Shown here one piece after another: positions 57,291-64,000 of a DNA stretch of 64,000 bases. A model generated the notes under the pieces. It made no database searches. It saw nothing but the letters and a program-made list of their open reading frames with translations, and was not told where the DNA came from. The translations under genes were made by a program, and so were the position numbers. Location of the stretch: positions 241,514,343 to 241,578,342 of the forward strand of contig CM068372.1 in assembly GCA_034769895.1 (NCBI GenBank), read 5' to 3'. Positions within the stretch are counted from its first letter, which is position 1, and each line of letters starts with the position of its first letter. Origin of the DNA: Magicicada septendecula. Taxonomy: Eukaryota; Arthropoda; Insecta; Hemiptera; Cicadidae.

Positions 57291-57857
57291 AGATGATGAT
57301 GACGACGACTTCATTTTCCTGCGGCCTTTTCTACTGACTGTTATTCGACCAGGTTTTCTATCATTTCCAAAATCTAAGTACGTTAAACGAATCGACAATA
57401 AATAGTTAGTTTAAGTAGAACAGACAACGTGGCGTGAGTGCATAAATTCGACGAGACGTTTTGGAACCTAGAGCAGGCTAACAGAACTCCGGGATATCCA
57501 CAATTTAGGTAAGGATTGACCGAATGATGAGTATGTACACTACAATTGCGCTTACTACTTCAGACGCTGTCCAGGACTGCAGCGATATTTAAGTAAAAAT
57601 AACAAGGAACCTACTTATGTATAGGCCTTTCAAAAATAGGCAATTTTTGATTTATACAACGATTCTAAGACAATGGTGATCAACGATTTGTATAATCGTA
57701 AAGTGCTTTATTATTTTATTAAGCAGAGTTTGAAACACCTGTAATTTTGATTCAGAATAGTCTAATGACTACGGTAAACATAAAACCTTTAATAAACCAC
57801 CAAGAACATTGGTCTGTCTCTCTCTTCTACTCCTCCATTCATCTCACTCTCATTCTG

Positions 57858-57860
57858 TCA

Positions 57861-57947
<87 letters not shown>
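57858..57947. repeat. (CTGT)n(CT)n microsatellite, unit 3
   Basis: Expanded GTCT part and shorter CT part, showing slippage after duplication. Confidence 0.95.
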
Positions 57948-57950
<3 letters not shown>

Positions 57951-59640
57951 CTCTCCCGTTCTATCACTTATTTACTCACTCGATTTTACTTACTCCTTCA
58001 GTCATTTTCTGCTGAGGTGGCGATAACCAAAAGACTTCACCATCCGGCACATAATTATATATGAATTATTATGTTGACCAGTTTCGTAATGTGTTGATAA
58101 GCCGAATTTTTGACATCACTTTTTATTTTCTTACACGTTAAGCCATGAATTGTCCATTACATGTGTGTACCCACATAACTTCCCAGAATAATCTTCTGGT
58201 TATGTCTTTCCAAGATTTAATTCTGTTTCCCATATAGTTAATGACACAAGCAAGGGCGGTTTGTACGCTCTCTGTCCTGTCTACTGAATTAGAATTACTT
58301 GAACAAATTAATATTGACGGCGAGTTTTTAGGACAACAAACATAATAATTACTGTTGCTATTCGAGGGTTACAGCGTTGTAACATGTACATAAGCGATAG
58401 CAAATTGTAGAATCGATAGCAATTTACTCTCCAGTAATAGTCGCTACAGCCACGATTCAACCGTTTAGTAAGATAAAAGGCGTGTCAAGTTAATTTCCTC
58501 CAAATGAGGGTGGACAACTTTTCATTTCATTTAGATTCCCACTTCTCATTATCGATTACTTTCCTTAAGACAGTGACCAAAATAAAAGAATTTTTGATTT
58601 GTCAAATTAATATTAAAGTGTTAGTCATAAATATTTGACTTCGGGTACAAGAGAAAAACTTAAGGCCTCCTGAACTAGAACGATAATTTTTTAATCACAA
58701 ACAAGGTATTTTCTTTACCTTCCTTATCCGCTTGCCACCCGACAAATTGTTTGTCTGCATGTGCTTCTGAATTCAATTTTCCAGAAGTATTAGAGTAGGG
58801 AGAAAAGGAGAGATTAAACTCGGAAGTAGACGTCATTGGGCAAAGGAAGTAGTGGGGTAAGGCAGAAAAGGCAGTAGGCGGTGTCGGATGAACAGTTGTC
58901 ATGGAGACCGTTTACCACGTGACTACCCATGCCACTTCCTCATCCCCACCGCTCTCTTCCTTGCCCAGTGACGTCTTCTTTCAAAGTTCAATCTCTCCTC
59001 TTCTGATCCTTACACTGTGGGATCCTTCCGTCGTTTGAGACCGACGATTGCGTACTAACTAGCTACATAACAGCGGGTATCATGTGACGTTGCATGGACT
59101 AATAGAAACAGATCATAGACGATCACATGTCAACAGTAAAGATTAAATTTTGTGTAATTTGTATATGTTAGTAGTATATAAGTGTACGTCCTGGGACAGG
59201 GTCAGAGGTCACAAGGTCAGGTAAAGAGGTCGCCTTATCAGTGATAATCCCAATTAACCTTAAATTAGCCCCACTTAATCTTACGTTATCAGTGATAACC
59301 CTAATTGACCTCAAATTAATTTGCAGATAACCACATTGAACCTTGTGATAACGTTGTAATCAATGTAAACATGACCTCAAGGTTACTAGACCGTAACACA
59401 CTGGTCTAATAAAAAATGTAATCATAAACAGTCGGGATTTGTTGAAACGTAAACTGTTTTCCTTTCACAATGTAGATAGCGTCGTCTTTAATATATATTT
59501 GTTTTGATTCTAGCGATGAAAACGTGTGTTGTTACGTTGTACAGCAGTCGAAAGTGGTACGTTACTCCAGACGATCTGTTAAATGAAGAATTTACGTCTG
59601 GCATGATGTCTTGTTCCATCCTACGTTCGAAAGATTCATC

Positions 59641-59868
59641 ATGAGTAAAACCAGAGCAGAGATTGAATTTATGCGGGATATATTGTTGGTAATCCTAAAG
59701 TGTGGTAAGGTGTTGGAGCTTTATAATTCGCACAGACTGAAAGAGATTACACCGGAGCGTAGAGAACAAAGAGATGGGAAGTTTACACATATTCTTGAAT
59801 GTCCGTGGGCACACGAATCTACTGTAGATGGGCTGGATACATGTGTTTGTTATCACGTGGTATGGTGA
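59641..59868 (+). CDS. Small ORF of the tandem unit (75 aa), unit 3
   Basis: Identical product to the unit 1 copy, preceded by the overlapping 42-residue ORF (59,516-59,644). Confidence 0.45.
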   Translation: MSKTRAEIEFMRDILLVILKCGKVLELYNSHRLKEITPERREQRDGKFTHILECPWAHESTVDGLDTCVCYHVVW

Positions 59869-60037
59869 TATCATCAAGTTCCTTGATGAACAACTCAACT
59901 GCTGCTTGTAATGAATCGATTACTTTCGTGTGATTTAAGTGGTAAAAAATAATGTAAAAGATATGTGATGTACAAAATGAAATGTTACAAAATAATAAAG
60001 CAAAAAATACAATTTTTATTTATTTTTTAATCCTTTA

Positions 60038-60154
60038 TTATACATGTTTTTGATAGTAAAAGATTGGTTTTAATAAACCTACAAAATATAAGATTTTTAT
60101 AACTTCTTCGAGTGACAGAAGTTCCTCATGTTGGGCACTTTTCATTACGTCCAT
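60038..60154 (-). pseudogene. Truncated relative of the 181-aa viral gene
   Basis: An ATG at 60154 opens 38 codons starting MDVMKSAQHEELLSLEEVI. The stretch SLEEVIKILYFVGLLK aligns with SIKDLIQCLYITGLVK of the gene at 4933-5478, identical or similar at most positions. The frame then ends early, so only the N-terminal part remains. It lies 70 bases downstream of the second polymerase, on the same strand, which differs from the first element where this gene faces away from the polymerase. Confidence 0.65.
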
Positions 60155-60223
60155 ATTAACGATGACAAAAGATTAACAAAATTATCTACTTTCAAACAAT
60201 TGTTACTTGTTTTTAAGTATTTT

Positions 60224-63200
60224 TTAATATATATAATGACCATACGGTAACGTATTAATATTATTAGTACAGATTACCCTTTTGTCATCTGTATTACTTA
60301 ATGCAAGTTTATTTACTGAAATTGTGTCAACTAAATGCTTTCTAGATCGAAACAGTCTTATTAATTTAAAGGTATCTTTTGTTGCAAGAGTGTTATTTAA
60401 ACATTGTTTCAAGTCATCAAATAAAATTTGAGTTTTTATTATTTTCTTTTTAATACCTTTTGTTTTTTTTAATATCAGTTTTTGATTTGAAGGTATTCAG
60501 TTTGGATCGCAGACCAATAAATTCAACTATTGGTGTACCATTGCATTCGTATTTGAATAGTCCTAAAACTTTTTTATTTTCTGAAGAATAACAAGGATGA
60601 TCTGGATTGTAATCAGACGTATCAAAATATATTTTTAAATCTTTTTCAAGTAAGTCTTTATAAAAATCAGTAGTTTTAATCTCATAGAAAAAGCTATCGG
60701 TATCGGTGTACAAAAGTGAAATATCTTTTTTATATTTTTTTATTACATCATAATGAAAGTGGTACATTAGCGTTTTGCTTAATTCCAGAACTGTAAAACC
60801 TACGTAAATAAGCTTATTAAAATAAATCGATTTTGTACTTGATAAAATAGCACATAATGTTTTATCATAAATTATTCTATCTTTAAAAGTAGGTTGGGAA
60901 ATAAGTTTGAGTAATTTTTTTTAATTTGATACTAAATCTAATTTTAATCGTTTCCGTATATTTTCCATACATTTACTAAAAACAGAATTATTTAATAACT
61001 TGTAAAAATCTTCTTCAAAATCTTTAGTAGCTTGTTTACGTTTATTTGAATTTAAATCTATATAGGGTTTTAACCATTACTTTTGCGAAAATTATAATAT
61101 TCTGTGTATTTTTGTAATTTTCAACCCATGTTTTATAGCTTGTTTCAAGTTAATGTAATGAGAAACATATTTTTCTTTGTGTTTTAATGTCGTAAGTAAT
61201 TTTCGTTATTTAGTATCTTTCACACACTCGTTTATTGGTAAGAATGGTAAGTCACTATGATTATCATGTAAATATTCAGGATACTCAATATCTACTTCTA
61301 AAATGTAATCAGTAGGTGAATTATTGGCAATGTTTAATATGTTTATATTGTAGATGGTTTCTACCCATTCAAAGTCAGCATATGGTATATAATAATTACA
61401 CATTGCCCAGCCATATAGATTATTAGCATTTAAATACGTTAAAAATGTATTTGGTTCGCTAGGGCTATATGATTCATGTAGCCTATATAACGGTTATTTG
61501 CGATTGCATGCTTTTTTATGCAAACAGAAATTCCTCCACGAATATTTTGTTCAAAGAACATACAATGTCGTAATCAGTAAGTAGTTCTAATTCAATGTTA
61601 GAATATTTTAACATCGAGTCAAAAGCAAACCCTGGTAATGTTATGTAATTAGCACAATCTAGATTGTAATCAGATAAACAAAGAGAACGAAAATTTTCAA
61701 AAATATCGGTTAAAAGTAAAACATCAATATTTAAATACATGTCGCTGTATTCACCTAATGTTTTCATTTTGAAGTAGTTCCAAATTTGAATTGCGTGATT
61801 ATAATCTTCATCTGATATGTCTTCATTGTTTAGTTTACTAAAGAAATGTGATTTTGCCGGTAATTGGCATTTTTTTAGTTTCTCCCAGGAGTCTGTGTAT
61901 TCATACCGATACACACATTTTCGTGTTACAAGATGCATGTCAGTAGTTAAAAAAAATTGCTTTATGATAAAATTGATCTTTAGGTAATTTGCTACTTAAA
62001 TATGATAAGGATTGATTTAAGAATCGATACGTATCTATAAACCTAATTGACAGCCTGTTATTTGTTTTTTTATAAAATGAAATATATTTTTCTGTGGAAT
62101 TGGAATAACGTGAATAGTTTTCACATCATAACCGAGTTGTCGAATAATAAATTGCGAGTCATAGTTTGAACATGCATGCATAAAAACAAAAATAAATGTT
62201 TGATTTTGTCTTTTCAAGTTACACTGATTACATAAGGCTGCTCGATATTTACCTGTTAAATGACAGTGATCACGAACGGGAGGGTACAATAACGTAAATT
62301 CTCTATTACACATCTCGCAGTGTGTAGCAGAATTAAATTTAATTTTGTCAGATTTATTCATTTCCAATGTGATATAAATGTTAATAAGCGAGCCGAGTAA
62401 GTTAACTTTATCGACTAAATAAGGCATAAAGTGTTTTGCTGCTTCTTTTCTTCTGTAGGTATAAGGTTCTGAAGGCAATTGATTTCTAATGGTTTCAGGA
62501 ATTACGTGATCATCAATAATTACAAAATAAACGCAAAAACTCATTGGTACGTGGAATTCATTGGTAATGGTAAACTGTTTTTCAGGATTATTTAAACAAG
62601 TGCATATGGGCTTTAATGTGCATTCAAAATCTGCGTATATTACTATTGGTACTTTAAATTGGTAATGGTAATTTTCAAATTTTAGAATATATTATTAGTA
62701 ATTATTAGTTGACATAATTGTTCGTGTAGGTAAATATTTATCGCAATACCTTTTATGACTTTTAAGTTTTTTTTTTTATTTGACCGAATAAATAGAAAGA
62801 CAGCGTTTACAAATTTCAGTGGGTTTATGATTTTTGGTCAGTTGTGATGTAATCAATGATGTAAAATTTTTAATGTAACAGTAATGCAATTTATCGTTTT
62901 CATTTAATAATAAGAGATCAAAGTGGTTTTCATTTTCTTCAGTACAACCTTTAGGAGGAAATATATATTTTTTTCTCAATACCGTAAGTGTTAATTGATA
63001 CGTCATTATTCTTTTCAAATGTTTTAATTTGTTTCAAAGGCGTTGGAAAGGTATCAATACCTTTATAAAATTTTTTCAAATTTATTTCAATGCTTTTATA
63101 CCGATAATTAATTCTTTCTGGATGTGATCCTTCTATACACCTACATAGTATTGCCCACTTAAAACAATATTCATCTTTATTTTTTGGGTTAACAATACAT

Positions 63201-63388
63201 TTTTTGAATGACAAAAAGCTTGGTAGTGGAATGTATGAACTACCTCTTAAAGGTTTATAACGGTTAATACGTATCAGCATACCGTCTATGGAATTCAATG
63301 TCCAACCTGATCCTTTTCTTATGTGTCTCTTCTTCAAAAAAAATATTGTTTATAGTATTATTAATTATAATACTTTTTTCAAGAATAT
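60224..63388 (-). pseudogene. polB: Second viral DNA polymerase B, decayed
   Basis: Six or more open pieces in at least two frames align in order along the intact polymerase of the first element: GSGWTLNSIDGMLIRINRYK near 63,310, CEMCNREF and RDHCHLTG near 62,280, the HACSNYDSQFI exonuclease II region, YEYTDSWEKL near 61,890, DLPFLPIN near 61,240, and YTDTDSFFYE (motif C) near 60,700, ending NTLPYGHY. Stops and frameshifts lie between pieces (for example near 62,760, 62,040, 61,205, 60,920 and 60,450), and motif A is interrupted. The Ser-rich first ~150 residues are not recognisable. It is clearly a different, older integration of a related element. Confidence 0.95.
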
Positions 63389-63476
63389 GTACAGTGATTC
63401 TTGGTTACCTGTAAATAAGTTATTAAGATATAATTTATTCTATACGTTTCTCTATTATTTTGTTTTTAATATAGGT

Positions 63477-63880
63477 ATTCAAAATTTAATTTGTCTTTGT
63501 TTAGTTAATTATTAAATATAGTATAGTATATGACTAATATTTTTTAAGGACATGTATTTTATGTACATGTATTTTTGGTTATTAAGGTTCTATATGTTTT
63601 CCTACTTCTTTATTTTTAAAGTACGGGACTTAGCATAATAAGCTTCGAGGTTACGCAATAGTAACAGCTCTTCCCCGCCCCTCGCCTAACAGCATTGTCG
63701 TACGTTACACTTGGTTATGCGTAGGCAATGACGGGGAGGGCGGGGAGTGAAGCGACATGGCAATACCGCAGTCGCCTGGAAGCTTATTTTGATACGTCTC
63801 ACATAATAATATTCAAAATTTAATTTGTCTTTGTTTAGTTAATTATTAAATATATGACTAATATTTTTCAAGGGCATGTA
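63477..63880. repeat. Direct repeat flanking a GC-rich insert
   Basis: ATTCAAAATTTAATTTGTCT and about 60 following bases occur at 63477 and again at 63811. Between them (63,557-63,810) is an unrelated piece with CCCCGCCCCTCGCC and GGGGAGGGCGGGGAG, an inverted GC-rich pair in otherwise AT-rich DNA. No gene; possibly a short non-autonomous element or a local duplication. Confidence 0.6.
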
Positions 63881-63983
63881 TAACGATTCTCGGTTACCAG
63901 TTACAAATTAACAATATAATGAAAATTATTATTTGTATGTTATAGATTTGACAACTAAATGTTTATCTTTTGTCATCGTTAAT

Positions 63984-64000
63984 ATGGACGCAATGGAAGG
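63984..64000 (+). CDS. Start of a viral gene copy, cut by window end
   Basis: CTTTTGTCATCGTTAATATG and the next codons match the minus-strand start at 60,154 at nearly every base, but in the opposite orientation. Only six codons (MDAMEG) are in the window, so coding capacity is unknown. Confidence 0.4.

Larger units (their letters stand above)
56286..60348. repeat. Tandem unit, copy 3 (~4.06 kb)
   Basis: Third direct unit, continuous on its right with the rest of the viral polymerase pseudogene, so it marks the ancestral right junction. Confidence 0.97.

Overview
The window looks like chromosomal DNA of an arthropod, most likely an insect with a large, transposon-rich, AT-rich genome. The evidence is the mix of Merlin, hAT, mariner, Gypsy, BEL/Pao and LINE remnants, long CT microsatellites, spliced-looking host sequence, and one large integrated DNA-virus-like element. 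The species cannot be fixed from the sequence.

Region 1, 1 to about 15,770, is a mostly intact endogenous viral element of the Polinton/Maverick-adintovirus kind; its left end lies outside the window. A compact, overlapping plus-strand morphogenesis cluster (2-3813) holds the tail of a fiber-like protein, a parvovirus-VP1-type phospholipase A2, an adenain-like protease, a penton-like minor capsid protein, a 55-residue overlapping ORF, a double-jelly-roll major capsid protein and a conserved 167-residue protein. A minus-strand cluster (4106-6067) holds three small unknown genes and a complete dUTPase. After a 1.7 kb repeat-filled divergent intergenic region come a complete protein-primed-type family B DNA polymerase, a small Cys-rich ORF and a single-BIR IAP-like gene, all on the plus strand. 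On the minus strand follows a secreted, intronless matrix metalloproteinase with prodomain and hemopexin domain. Upstream of the metalloproteinase lies a GC-rich array of at least 14 forkhead-type GTAAACA sites. No integrase or packaging ATPase is visible. The set suggests virion assembly and entry (capsid, protease, PLA2), replication (polymerase, dUTPase) and host manipulation (BIR, MMP).

Region 2, about 15.8-48.1 kb, is host intergenic DNA. It contains a Merlin transposase relic, a 2,846 bp hAT element with a perfect 8 bp target-site duplication, a truncated Gypsy element (5' LTR and gag), a BEL/Pao element that has lost its reverse transcriptase, a mariner fragment, several perfect hairpins (one with 49 bp arms), tandem arrays and a T-rich block. 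Two possible host exons are proposed with low confidence.

Region 3, 48,108-60,348, is a very recent tandem triplication of a ~4.08 kb unit. Each unit carries a LINE tail, a CT microsatellite, two small ORFs of unknown origin and the 3' end of a second viral element. Region 4, 60.0-64.0 kb, is that second element: a decayed minus-strand DNA polymerase B next to a gene related to a Region 1 gene, with an inverted copy of that gene's start at the right edge.
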